64,000 nucleotides of DNA, from positions 248,001 through 312,000 of the forward strand of contig JAQWQD010000017.1 in the NCBI GenBank assembly GCA_029244985.1, given 5' to 3'. The translations under genes and the position numbers were made by a program. The stretch's first letter is position 1; the number at the start of each line of letters is the position of its first letter. Under the pieces are notes generated by a model. It saw nothing but the letters and a program-made list of their open reading frames with translations. It was not told where the DNA came from and did not search any database. The stretch comes from Gammaproteobacteria bacterium. Lineage in GTDB: Bacteria; Pseudomonadota; Gammaproteobacteria; Pseudomonadales; Pseudohongiellaceae. This document shows, in pieces, positions 38,308 through 47,134 of this stretch.

Positions 38308-39498
38308 GTGGAAAACATCGGCATCTACATTCTTTTGCTATTTGCAGTAGCCGCGGGTTGGGCGCTCGGTAGAATTTCTGTATCTTCACGAAAAATGCAT
38401 AGCGTTGAAGCTAATAAGATCTTTGGAGATTATTTTGTTGGTTTGAATTATTTGCTCAATGACGAACCAGATGAAGCTATTGATACTTTTATTAGGGCTC
38501 TAGAGATTAACAGTGAAACCGTTGAAACGCATCTAGCTCTTGGTGCACTTTTACGAAGAAGAGGAAAAGTTGATAAAGCTATTAAAATTCATCAGAATCT
38601 ATTAGCTCGCGAGGAACTAGATAAATCTTTTTCTGATTCAACGCGGTTACAACTAGCAATAGATTATGTTTCAGCAGGCTTGTTAGACAGAGCGGAGCTA
38701 TTACTCAATGAAATTCTCGGAGATAGTGCTGCTGTTAAGTGGGACGCCCTACGATATTTAATAACTATTTATCAAATAGAAAAAGAATGGGTTAAGGCAA
38801 TCAGTTGCTCCTCTGAATTACTTAAAAATCCGGCTTATAAGAAAGATTATGATATCCGAACTGCTGCAGCTCATTATTGCTGTGAATTAGCAGAGCAATT
38901 ATTACGCGAAGAGAAAAGCGTTGGAGCAAAAGATATCATTAAGAAGGCGTTTGCCTTTGATAAAAAAAATGTGCGTGCTACCTTGTTGCTTGCACGGACG
39001 GAACAAAGCTTGGGGAATTATAAGACCGCAATCAAAGAGTTGGTTAGAGTAAGAATAAATAATCCTGAGTTCATTAGCCAGGTTTTAGGTCCATTGGCTG
39101 AGTGTTATGAGCAGATTCATAATTTAGTAGCATATGAAAAGTTTTTGATGAATACGCTCCCGGAAGAGCCAGATGTAAGTGTTGTCCTCGCACTATCAGA
39201 CTTAGTAAAAAGGCGGTCTGGTGATGAAGCGGCAATTTCATTCTTAAACGATTACCTATTAAAGAAACCTTCACTGACTGGGTTGATTGAATTGCTTAAG
39301 CTGCAAATACCCAAAACAGAAGCTGCTATGAGCACTAATTTAAATCTCTTGCAGCAAATGATTAATAAGCTCGTGAATAAAAGAGCTACCTATCAGTGTC
39401 ATCACTGTGGTTATGAGGCTAGATCTCTCTACTGGTTGTGCCCAAGTTGTCAAAAATGGGACAAAATTAAGCCAATTTTAGAGGCGGGTGGTAGCTAA
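38308..39498 (+). CDS. lapB: LPS assembly protein LapB (YciM)
   Basis: This 396-residue protein has an N-terminal membrane anchor, TPR repeats (from about residue 35: YFVGLNYLLNDEPDEAIDTF) and a C-terminal rubredoxin-like zinc knuckle with CHHCG and CPSC. LapB helps FtsH degrade LpxC and so limits lipopolysaccharide synthesis. The start is GTG at 38308. The lapA-lapB-pyrF order matches other gammaproteobacteria. Confidence 0.94.
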   Translation: MENIGIYILLLFAVAAGWALGRISVSSRKMHSVEANKIFGDYFVGLNYLLNDEPDEAIDTFIRALEINSETVETHLALGALLRRRGKVDKAIKIHQNLLAREELDKSFSDSTRLQLAIDYVSAGLLDRAELLLNEILGDSAAVKWDALRYLITIYQIEKEWVKAISCSSELLKNPAYKKDYDIRTAAAHYCCELAEQLLREEKSVGAKDIIKKAFAFDKKNVRATLLLARTEQSLGNYKTAIKELVRVRINNPEFISQVLGPLAECYEQIHNLVAYEKFLMNTLPEEPDVSVVLALSDLVKRRSGDEAAISFLNDYLLKKPSLTGLIELLKLQIPKTEAAMSTNLNLLQQMINKLVNKRATYQCHHCGYEARSLYWLCPSCQKWDKIKPILEAGGS

Positions 39499-39511
39499 AT
39501 TAGTTTGAGAT

Positions 39512-39529
39512 CTCGAATGTTTCGAGTTT
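39512..39529 (+). terminator. Weak terminator-like hairpin after lapB
   Basis: CTCGAA-TGT-TTCGAG is followed by only three T. It may be a weak terminator or nothing. Confidence 0.3.
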
Positions 39530-39622
39530 ATGGGGCATTGAGCGCTTTCAGCACCACTAGTTCACAGCATAATTAAAACAGAGTGTGAAGATTGTCAATA
39601 ACGTTAAGAGGCTTCAATCCGA

Positions 39623-40324
39623 ATGAGTAAGAATATAATCATCGCGTTAGATTTTGGGACAAGCGATCAGACTCTTCAATTCTTGGATCTTCTTGATCCA
39701 AATCTTTGCAGAGTTAAAATTGGCAAAGAGCTGTTTACTGCAAGCGGTCCGCAACTGGTAAGAAAAATTATAGACCGCGGTTTCGATGTGTTCCTGGATT
39801 TAAAATTCTACGATATCCCAAATACTGTCGCTAGAGCATCAAAAGTTGCAGCAGATCTAGGAATATGGATGCTGAATATCCATGCTTCCGGTGGTCGAGC
39901 AATGATGGAAGCTGCGAGGGAGTCCATCGATTCTCTAGGAGATCAACGACCTTTATTGATTGGGGTCACAGTTCTAACTAGCTTCTTAAAAGAAGATTTA
40001 GAGCAAACCGGTATTCAATCCTGTCCAGAAGACCAAGTGAGTAAACTCGCTTTTCTGGCACGCGATTCAGGGTTAGATGGGGTTGTTTGCTCTGCTGCGG
40101 AAACTAAATTGTTACGTTCTCAGCTTCAAGATAAATTCTGCCTTGTAACTCCAGGGATACGGCGCCCAGAAGACGCTATTGGCGACCAGAAACGCGTCGT
40201 AGGGCCGGCTGAGGCTATTCAGAATGGAAGTAATTATTTAGTTGTTGGACGCCCAATAACAAATGCTGATTCACCCAATGGTGCGTTGATAGAGTTTAAT
40301 TCTGCTGTATCCAGTGTTAGTTAA
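39623..40324 (+). CDS. pyrF: Orotidine 5'-phosphate decarboxylase
   Basis: This 233-residue enzyme decarboxylates OMP to UMP, the last step of pyrimidine synthesis. IIALDFGTSDQ opens the barrel. VFLDLKFYDIPNTVA holds the catalytic Asp/Lys array and LVTPGIRRPEDAIGDQKRV the phosphate-binding end; VVGRPITNADSP is the last strand. Length matches E. coli PyrF. Confidence 0.97.
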   Translation: MSKNIIIALDFGTSDQTLQFLDLLDPNLCRVKIGKELFTASGPQLVRKIIDRGFDVFLDLKFYDIPNTVARASKVAADLGIWMLNIHASGGRAMMEAARESIDSLGDQRPLLIGVTVLTSFLKEDLEQTGIQSCPEDQVSKLAFLARDSGLDGVVCSAAETKLLRSQLQDKFCLVTPGIRRPEDAIGDQKRVVGPAEAIQNGSNYLVVGRPITNADSPNGALIEFNSAVSSVS

Positions 40325-40560
40325 ACTCTCAATTAGACTGTTTGAGTCTTTTAAGTTACCAGTATCGGAACTACTGTGGAATGCTCAGCGATTTTCGTTA
40401 AGCAGCAGAACTTGCCATGGCCAAAGATCTTGGAGTGGTCGCTATAGAAAGAAAATGGCTTGAGACTTTCTTCTCGAGTAATTAAGTACTAGAGATAAAA
40501 TGATTTCATTTGTTTACGCAAGTGTCTGATTATTTTTGGTATAAATGCAATTTCTTTCTA

Positions 40561-40566
40561 TATAAT
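40561..40566 (+). promoter_or_regulatory. Probable -10 box for wbpL
   Basis: Consensus TATAAT lies 35 nt before the wbpL ATG. The nearest -35-like word, TTGGTA at 40536-40541, is 19 bp away, which is rather far. Confidence 0.4.
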
Positions 40567-40601
40567 GCCGACGCCAAAACCAGTATTAAGGGTATTGATT
40601 C

Positions 40602-41621
40602 ATGTCGATGCTGTCTCTCTGTTTTATTATATTCGTCGCATCCTTAATGCTAACGGGGGTGTTATGTAAATATGCAGTACGGCTCAACCTTATTGCTACA
40701 CCTATTGAACGAAGTGCACATCACGAACCGATCCCTACAGGCGGAGGGTTGAGCATTAGTCTTCTATTTTCGTTAGCTACCTTATGCTGTTACTTTGTTG
40801 GCTTGATATCCGCAGATGAATTTTTAGCCCTCAGCGGGGCCTTTCTAATTGGGTTATTGGGATTAGCTGATGATGTTGTTTCGCTGAGACTACGCTGGAG
40901 ATTGTCTGTACAATTCTTGGCTGCCATTTGGAGTGTCTATTGGCTGGGTGGTGTGGCGCCGATAAACTTTGGATTTTTTGTCCTTTCATATCCTCTAATT
41001 CTGAGTATATTAGGTGTGATGGCACTAGTTTGGCTCTTAAATCTCTATAATTTTATGGACGGGATAGATGGATTAGCTGGAAGTCAGCTACTTTTTGTCA
41101 GTGCAATGATTTATGTTCTCGCTATGAATAATGAAGATCAAGTTGTAGGAATGCTCTCTGCAGTATTGATTGCGGCAGGAGCCGGGTTTCTAGTTTGGAA
41201 TTGGCCACCGGCAAAAATTTTTATGGGAGATGCGGGCAGTAGTTTTATAGGTTATTCACTAGGAATAATGGCACTTTTATCGATGCACCATGAAAGCCTA
41301 GCGGTTTGGACTTGGTTTATCCTGTTAGGCGTGTTTGTGGTGGACTCAATGGCCACTTTGTGTAACCGCTTTTTGCTGGGTAGCAATTGGTATGAAGGCC
41401 ATGCGTCCCACGCTTATCAAAATGCTGCTAAAAGCTATAAAAGCCATAGCAAAGTGACGATAGCAGTACTAGCAATAAATGTTTTATGGTTGGCCCCTTT
41501 GGCTTGGCTATCCACTCAGCTGCCGGAATACGGAGTATTGTTAACTGTTATTGCGTTGGCGCCTTTGATATTTCTAGCTAGTAAATATCAAGCTGGGAAA
41601 TCGGCGGGCATCACAAATTAG
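40602..41621 (+). CDS. wbpL: Undecaprenyl-phosphate glycosyltransferase (WbpL/WecA type)
   Basis: This 339-residue polytopic membrane enzyme of the MraY/WecA family has about ten to eleven helices. It would transfer a sugar-1-phosphate (such as GlcNAc or FucNAc) to undecaprenyl phosphate to begin O-antigen. Catalytic aspartate motifs are LADDVVSLR, NLYNFMDGIDGLAG and FMGDAGSSF; a basic/His loop (EGHASHAYQNAAK) follows. WbpL is preferred over WecA because wbpM follows it, as at the end of the pseudomonad O-antigen locus. Confidence 0.88.
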   Translation: MSMLSLCFIIFVASLMLTGVLCKYAVRLNLIATPIERSAHHEPIPTGGGLSISLLFSLATLCCYFVGLISADEFLALSGAFLIGLLGLADDVVSLRLRWRLSVQFLAAIWSVYWLGGVAPINFGFFVLSYPLILSILGVMALVWLLNLYNFMDGIDGLAGSQLLFVSAMIYVLAMNNEDQVVGMLSAVLIAAGAGFLVWNWPPAKIFMGDAGSSFIGYSLGIMALLSMHHESLAVWTWFILLGVFVVDSMATLCNRFLLGSNWYEGHASHAYQNAAKSYKSHSKVTIAVLAINVLWLAPLAWLSTQLPEYGVLLTVIALAPLIFLASKYQAGKSAGITN

Positions 41622-41745
41622 AAAACTTGCCAAGACTGAAAAAAGTATTGGTATCTTAATTAGAGTTTGACAGTTAGAAAAAATATAGCAACAAATCACA
41701 GAAAGATGTCTAGTAAGGAATAATTGACAGTAAACGTCAGGACGA

Positions 41746-41762
41746 TTTTTTTGGTGGGGGGG
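41746..41762 (+). repeat. Adjacent T7 and G7 homopolymer runs at the wbpM ribosome site
   Basis: Seven T (41746-41752) and, after GGT, seven G (41756-41762) end 5 nt before the wbpM ATG. The G run serves as the Shine-Dalgarno region. Confidence 0.75.
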
Positions 41763-41767
41763 TAACT

Positions 41768-43759
41768 ATGCAGCTTTATGCAATACCAGTATCGCGGTTT
41801 ATAAAACAAATTCTAATGATGCTTGCTGATAGCATAATGATCGTAATGGCGCTGGCATTTAGTTTTATGTTGCTAGAGAAAAATTTTCTGGCTCAAGGTC
41901 AAACTTTTTACCTCTACACATCGATTTCGACCTTATTTAGTATTTTAGTGTTTGTTCGTATTGGGTTGTATCGAGCGATCGTAATTTATATGGGTTTGCA
42001 GTCGGGATTTGTTGTCCTGCAGGGCGTTACTATCGCTAGCTGCCTTTTCGCTGTTTCCTATTTGTTTTCTCAAACACCTGAGTCTTCGAATTATTCAATT
42101 CTTCCAATTTTCTGGATGATAGCTGTACTTTTTATTGGTGGGAGCCGGTTTGTAGCCAAGGTAATCTTACAAAGTTTGGTACAAAACTTTCGACCGAAGG
42201 AGCCCGTAATCATATACGGTGCCGGAAGCTCAGGCATGCAACTGGTTGTGGCTTTACAAAATGGTGACCAGTATCTGCCAGTTGCATTTGTTGATGACAG
42301 TCATCGTATGCTGGGTAGTACAGTTCATGGCGTAAGAGTTTATAGTCCTAATTCGCTTTATGAGTTAATTGAAAGTTATGCTGTGCGCCAAATTCTCTTA
42401 GCAATACCATCCGCGACACATGTTGAAAGGAAAGAAATTCTTAATCGGCTTGAGCACTTGCCAGTGCATGTAAAAACTGTTCCCGACTTGTTCGATATGG
42501 TTTCTGGGAAAGTGGGAGTTGATGAAGTTCGTGATATCGATATCGAAGATTTGCTCGGACGTGATATTGTCCCGCCGAATCCAGAATTGTTGGGCGCATG
42601 TATTAACGGTCAATCGGTAATGGTAACTGGTGCTGGCGGCTCTATCGGCTCAGAGCTATGTCGTCAGATTATTAATATCAATCCTGCGCGAGTTATCCTT
42701 CTTGATTCTTTTGAGTATGGTTTGTATGAGGTTGAGAGTGAACTCAGAGAAAAATTACATACAATTAAAGATGGGGGCAAGATTGAAATCATTGCCTTGC
42801 TAGGGTCCGTCTGTAATCGCGCGCAAATGGAAAATGCGATAAAGAGTTTTGGAGTTGATACTGTTTATCACGTTGCAGCTTACAAACAAGTGCCGATGGT
42901 AGAAAGAAATATTGTAGAGGGAGTGCAGAATAATATATTTGGTACGCTCACTTCCGCACTGGCCTCAAAAAAATGCAAAGTTAAAAACTTTGTCTTAATT
43001 TCGACTGACAAGGCCGTACGACCAACAAATTTTATGGGTGCGACTAAGCGATTCGCAGAACAGGTCTTGCAGGCACTAGCACAAAAAGAAAGCAGCACTA
43101 AGTATAGCATGGTGCGATTTGGGAATGTGCTTGGATCCTCTGGGTCGGTAGTCCCACTATTTAGAAAACAAATAAGCTCTGGTGGGCCAGTAACTGTTAC
43201 CCATCCAGAGGTCACTCGCTATTTTATGACCGTGCAAGAAGCAGCACAGCTCGTAATTCAAGCTGGTTCAATGGCAACGGGAGGCGATGTTTTTGTGTTA
43301 GATATGCATGACCCAATTCGGATAGTTGATCTTGCTAAGAAAATGATTCACTTAATAGGATATGACATTAAAGATGAAAATTCTTACCGGGGTGATATTG
43401 CTATTGAGTATACTGGTTTGCGGCCAGGGGAAAAGCTCTATGAAGAGCTATTGATAGGTGAGTCGGTTACGGGTACTGAGCATCCTAAAATCATGCGCGC
43501 AGAAGAAGAAACACTGTCTTGGGATTCTCTAAAGGGGCTCTTAGAGCGACTTGAAACAGCTTGTCAGAACATAGACCTGCCCGAAATTCGAGAAGTGTTA
43601 ATGGAAGCTGTTGATGGTTTTGAGCCGAAGGAAGAAGCCAGTGATCCGCTCTGGGAAACTTATTATGCCAACGTTCACAATGATTCGATCGAGAGTTCCG
43701 AGAAATCAGCTCAATTCAGTTCAATCGAGCAGAAAGTGACACCGTTATTTAAAAAATAA
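41768..43759 (+). CDS. wbpM: Polysaccharide nucleotide-sugar 4,6-dehydratase WbpM (CapD/FlaA1 family)
   Basis: This 663-residue inner-membrane protein has about four N-terminal helices, a first Rossmann-like domain (IYGAGSSGMQL) and a catalytic SDR domain (VTGAGGSIGSELC at about residue 283). The catalytic region reads STDKAVRPTNFMGATK, with Met in place of the usual SDR Tyr, as known for WbpM/FlaA1. It makes the 4-keto sugar used for QuiNAc/FucNAc-type residues of O-antigen. A run of seven G sits at its ribosome site. Confidence 0.93.
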   Translation: MQLYAIPVSRFIKQILMMLADSIMIVMALAFSFMLLEKNFLAQGQTFYLYTSISTLFSILVFVRIGLYRAIVIYMGLQSGFVVLQGVTIASCLFAVSYLFSQTPESSNYSILPIFWMIAVLFIGGSRFVAKVILQSLVQNFRPKEPVIIYGAGSSGMQLVVALQNGDQYLPVAFVDDSHRMLGSTVHGVRVYSPNSLYELIESYAVRQILLAIPSATHVERKEILNRLEHLPVHVKTVPDLFDMVSGKVGVDEVRDIDIEDLLGRDIVPPNPELLGACINGQSVMVTGAGGSIGSELCRQIININPARVILLDSFEYGLYEVESELREKLHTIKDGGKIEIIALLGSVCNRAQMENAIKSFGVDTVYHVAAYKQVPMVERNIVEGVQNNIFGTLTSALASKKCKVKNFVLISTDKAVRPTNFMGATKRFAEQVLQALAQKESSTKYSMVRFGNVLGSSGSVVPLFRKQISSGGPVTVTHPEVTRYFMTVQEAAQLVIQAGSMATGGDVFVLDMHDPIRIVDLAKKMIHLIGYDIKDENSYRGDIAIEYTGLRPGEKLYEELLIGESVTGTEHPKIMRAEEETLSWDSLKGLLERLETACQNIDLPEIREVLMEAVDGFEPKEEASDPLWETYYANVHNDSIESSEKSAQFSSIEQKVTPLFKK

Positions 43760-43786
43760 GTATTTTTCGAAGTAAAGAGGACAGAA

Positions 43787-43839
43787 TAGAATGGCTCGAG
43801 TTTAAGCTTAAGAGCTATAAAATCAGCAAAGCCATTCTA
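43787..43839. terminator. Possible two-way terminator between wbpM and the cyclophilin gene
   Basis: Perfect 10-bp arms (TAGAATGGCT / AGCCATTCTA) surround a 33-nt loop between two convergent genes. There is no long T-run on either side, so it may be a weak terminator or an mRNA-end hairpin. Confidence 0.4.
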
Positions 43840-43863
43840 CTAGTTTGCTTTTCTATTTTATTG

Positions 43864-44421
43864 CTATTCCTGCGTAGCTGAAATAATTGTTATAGCTTCT
43901 AACGGCACATTTTGATGGCCTTGCTGGGACCCTGTCGCTACCATCCTAATTTGATCAATAATATCCATGCCCTCCGTTACGTTCCCAAAGGCTGCATAAC
44001 CATAACCTGCTTGACTAGAATTCTGAAAATCAAGATTTCCATTATTTACTACATTGATAAAGAATTGAGAGGTTGCGCTGTCTACTACGCCCGTACGTGC
44101 CATGGCAATTGTGCCCCTAGTATTAGATAGGCCCGTATCTGCTTCATTCTTTATGGGGTCGTAGGTAGATTTTTGCACCATATCCTCGTCGAATCCTCCA
44201 CCTTGAATCATGAAGTCACTGATAACTCGATGAAAAATAAGGCCGTCGAAATAACCATTGTTCACATATCTAAGAAAATTTTCGACGGTAATGGGCGTTA
44301 AATCAGGCCGTAATTCAATTTTAATTGTTCCCATCGAAGTTTCCATAGCTACCACAGGATTATCCTGGGCAGTCACGGATGAGCTAATGACAAGAAGGGT
44401 GGCTAGTAATAGCGCTCGCAT
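43864..44421 (-). CDS. Exported cyclophilin-type peptidyl-prolyl isomerase
   Basis: This 185-residue protein has a signal peptide ending near SSVTAQ, so it should be periplasmic, like PpiA. The core shows FHRVISDFMIQGGGF, ARTGVVDSATSQFFINV and GYAAFGNVTEGMDIID. I start at ATG 44421, which has AGGAG 7 nt upstream; the longer open frame to 44628 would run through the tRNA gene. It is a second exported cyclophilin besides 18376-18978 and is transcribed towards wbpM. Confidence 0.92.
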   Translation of the reverse strand: MRALLLATLLVISSSVTAQDNPVVAMETSMGTIKIELRPDLTPITVENFLRYVNNGYFDGLIFHRVISDFMIQGGGFDEDMVQKSTYDPIKNEADTGLSNTRGTIAMARTGVVDSATSQFFINVVNNGNLDFQNSSQAGYGYAAFGNVTEGMDIIDQIRMVATGSQQGHQNVPLEAITIISATQE

Positions 44422-44579
44422 ATTTGTTCTCCTATAGCTAGTAAGCGATTCAAAATAGGTCGCTACTATACAATATTTCCTTGGGGCATAACCATATATG
44501 GACTGCAGAGACCAGATTGTCTGTAATCTGATGAGCGAATTTATCAGAGAAAAAGGAGAGTATAAGTACTCATGAAAAA

Positions 44580-44654
44580 TGGCTGCCCAACCTGGACTCG
44601 AACCAGGAACCAAGTGATTAACAGTCACCTACTCTACCATTGAGCTATTGGGCA
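44580..44654 (-). tRNA. tRNA-Asn (GTT)
   Basis: On the minus strand the acceptor arms TGCCCAA and TTGGGCA pair fully. The anticodon loop is CTGTTAA with GTT, the T-arm has GGTTCGAGTCC, and CCA is encoded (44580-44582). The 75-nt gene sits before uvrB, as in pseudomonads. Confidence 0.96.
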
Positions 44655-44793
44655 GCAGAGTTTTGTTATCTGAGTATAGCTCGAAAAGGCGCGTAGTCTA
44701 ATGAGAAATGAAATCCCGGTCAACAGTTGCTACAGCTCACGGTCAATTCTGGTGTAATCTTACCGGTTGGTTCGGGGAGATCAGTAAAACATT

Positions 44794-46809
44794 ATGGAAA
44801 AGCAGTTCAAGATTGAATCCAAATTTCTTCCAGCGGGAGATCAGCCGCACGCTATTGACAAATTAGTGGAGGGGTTAGGTGACGGCCTGCGCGCACAAAC
44901 GCTGCTCGGCGTCACTGGTTCAGGTAAAACGTTTACCATCGCTAACGTGATTGAACAAGTACAGCGGCCTACATTAGTGATGGCCCCAAATAAAACCCTT
45001 GCTGCACAACTTTATGGTGAGTTTAAAGAGTTCTTTCCACACAATGCAGTAGAATATTTCGTATCTTATTATGATTACTATCAGCCTGAAGCCTATGTCC
45101 CTTCATCGGACCTTTACATAGAAAAAGATGCGTCTATTAATGATCATATTGAGCAGATGCGCTTGTCTGCTACCAAAGCTCTATTGGAGCGCCAAGATGT
45201 GGTGGTAGTCGCAACAGTTTCAGCGATTTATGGGTTAGGTGACCCTAATTCCTATCTACAGATGGTGGTTCATTTGGATCGTGGCGACCGTATTGACCAG
45301 CGGCAACTATTAAAACGCTTGTCAGACCTTCAATATACTCGAAATGACATGGAACTGCGTCGAGCTACCTATCGTGTTAGGGGTGATGTCATCGATATTT
45401 ATCCTGCAGAATCAGAGCGGGACGCGATTCGAATTGAGCTTTACGACGACGAGATTGAAAAACTGTCGTTCTTCGATCCCTTAACAGGGAGTGTTATCAA
45501 GGAGGTGCCAAGATTAACGGTGTTTCCTAAATCCCATTATGTAACTCCACGGGAAAAACTCTTAGGAACTCTTGATGATATTAAAGAGGAGTTAAAAACA
45601 AGATTAAAAGAACTGAATGAAAATAATAAATTAGTCGAAGCCCAGCGGTTAGAACAAAGAACTAAATTCGATTTAGAGATGATCCAAGAGATTGGGTATT
45701 GTCAAGGAATTGAGAATTATTCCAGGTACCTGTCTGGTAGAGAGTCAGGACAACCGCCACCAACGTTGTACGATTATCTGCCTGCAAATGCATTGGTGGT
45801 AGCGGATGAATCTCATGTGTCTATACCGCAACTGGGCGCAATGTATAAAGGCGATCGATCGAGAAAAGAAACACTTGTGGAATACGGTTTCCGGCTGCCT
45901 TCGGCTTTGGATAATCGGCCGTTGCGGTTTGAGGAATGGGAAGAGCTTTCACCTCAAATTATCTATGTATCTGCTACACCGGGGTCTTACGAAGAAGAGC
46001 ATGAAGGCTCTCGAGTAAGACAGGTAGTCAGGCCAACTGGGCTTGTAGACCCGGAATTAGAAGTAAGACCAGCGTCAACTCAAGTCGATGACCTTTTGTC
46101 AGAGGTGCGCCGCGTTGCAGGGCAGGGTGAGCGAGTTTTGGTTACGGTACTTACTAAGCGCATGGCTGAAGACTTTACTGATTTTCTGGCTGAACATGAT
46201 GTGAGAGTTCGCTATTTACATTCTGATATAGAAACCGTTGAGCGCTCAGAAATTCTTAGAGATTTACGTTTGGGGCATTTTGATGTGCTGGTAGGGATTA
46301 ATTTGTTAAGAGAAGGTCTGGATATTCCAGAAGTTTCCTTAGTTGCTATTTTCGATGCTGATAAAGAAGGGTTTTTGCGATCTGAGCGCTCCCTGATCCA
46401 AACAGTTGGTCGGGCGGCAAGAAATTTAAACGGTAAGGCGATTCTTTATGGAGATAATATAACGGGCTCTATGCAACGAGCGATGGACGAGTCTAATCGG
46501 CGTAGAAATACGCAGCTCGAATACAACGTGGCCCATAACATAACTCCAATTGGCGTAAAAAAGGAGGTGCTGGATGTTATGGAGGGTGCTTACGTTTCTC
46601 CCGGCTCTCGCAGTAGGCAAAAGCATAGAGGAGTCGTCGAAAAATCGGGAGAGTATTCTCGGATGGATTTTTCAAATCCAAAACAATTAAAGAAGGAAAT
46701 TGTTCGTTTAGAAAATGCAATGTATGAACAGGCAAAGAATTTAGCATTCGAAGAAGCAGCTTCAACTAGAGATAAGATTGCTGAACTCAAGAATCAACTT
46801 CTAAAGTAA
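44794..46809 (+). CDS. uvrB: UvrABC system protein B
   Basis: This 671-residue helicase-like protein holds and verifies DNA damage in nucleotide excision repair. Motifs are [15 protein letters not shown] (ATP binding), the damage-clamp hairpin [44 protein letters not shown] and QTVGRAARN. The UvrC-binding UVR domain closes the protein ([20 protein letters not shown]). Length matches E. coli UvrB (673). Confidence 0.98.
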   Translation: MEKQFKIESKFLPAGDQPHAIDKLVEGLGDGLRAQTLLGVTGSGKTFTIANVIEQVQRPTLVMAPNKTLAAQLYGEFKEFFPHNAVEYFVSYYDYYQPEAYVPSSDLYIEKDASINDHIEQMRLSATKALLERQDVVVVATVSAIYGLGDPNSYLQMVVHLDRGDRIDQRQLLKRLSDLQYTRNDMELRRATYRVRGDVIDIYPAESERDAIRIELYDDEIEKLSFFDPLTGSVIKEVPRLTVFPKSHYVTPREKLLGTLDDIKEELKTRLKELNENNKLVEAQRLEQRTKFDLEMIQEIGYCQGIENYSRYLSGRESGQPPPTLYDYLPANALVVADESHVSIPQLGAMYKGDRSRKETLVEYGFRLPSALDNRPLRFEEWEELSPQIIYVSATPGSYEEEHEGSRVRQVVRPTGLVDPELEVRPASTQVDDLLSEVRRVAGQGERVLVTVLTKRMAEDFTDFLAEHDVRVRYLHSDIETVERSEILRDLRLGHFDVLVGINLLREGLDIPEVSLVAIFDADKEGFLRSERSLIQTVGRAARNLNGKAILYGDNITGSMQRAMDESNRRRNTQLEYNVAHNITPIGVKKEVLDVMEGAYVSPGSRSRQKHRGVVEKSGEYSRMDFSNPKQLKKEIVRLENAMYEQAKNLAFEEAASTRDKIAELKNQLLK

Positions 46810-46953
46810 TAATTTAAAAGGAAAAATTCGCTGCCGCTATCGACAGTCAGGTCGCTAATTCCGTATAATCCATTGTAGTCGTCTATCATCAAACTGCTTC
46901 ATTAAATTAGGCGAATATTCAGTATATAAATTTGGCTAAATAGAGTGGTTCAT

Positions 46954-47030
<77 letters not shown>

Positions 47031-47074
47031 TTCCATCAATATACGAAAACTTACTCGATTTTCTATTATAAAAC

Positions 47075-47122
47075 CCCAAAACGTTTGGATTTATAAGAAT
47101 ATTGAAAGCCGAGAGTTTTGGG
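47075..47122 (+). promoter_or_regulatory. thrS leader with two competing pairings
   Basis: CCCAAAAC (47075-47082) can pair with GTTTTGGG (47115-47122), just before the start codon, or its CCAAA can pair with the near TTTGG (47084-47088). The long pairing would cover the ribosome-site area of thrS. E. coli thrS is known to be controlled by its own product at the leader; whether this leader acts alike is inference. Confidence 0.35.
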
Positions 47123-47134
47123 AATTAAGCAGAA

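Noticed and set aside
44422-44628. 69-residue N-terminal extension of the second cyclophilin
   Set aside because: It would be translated from the antisense-free tRNA-Asn gene region; the ATG at 44421 has a good ribosome site and opens a signal peptide.
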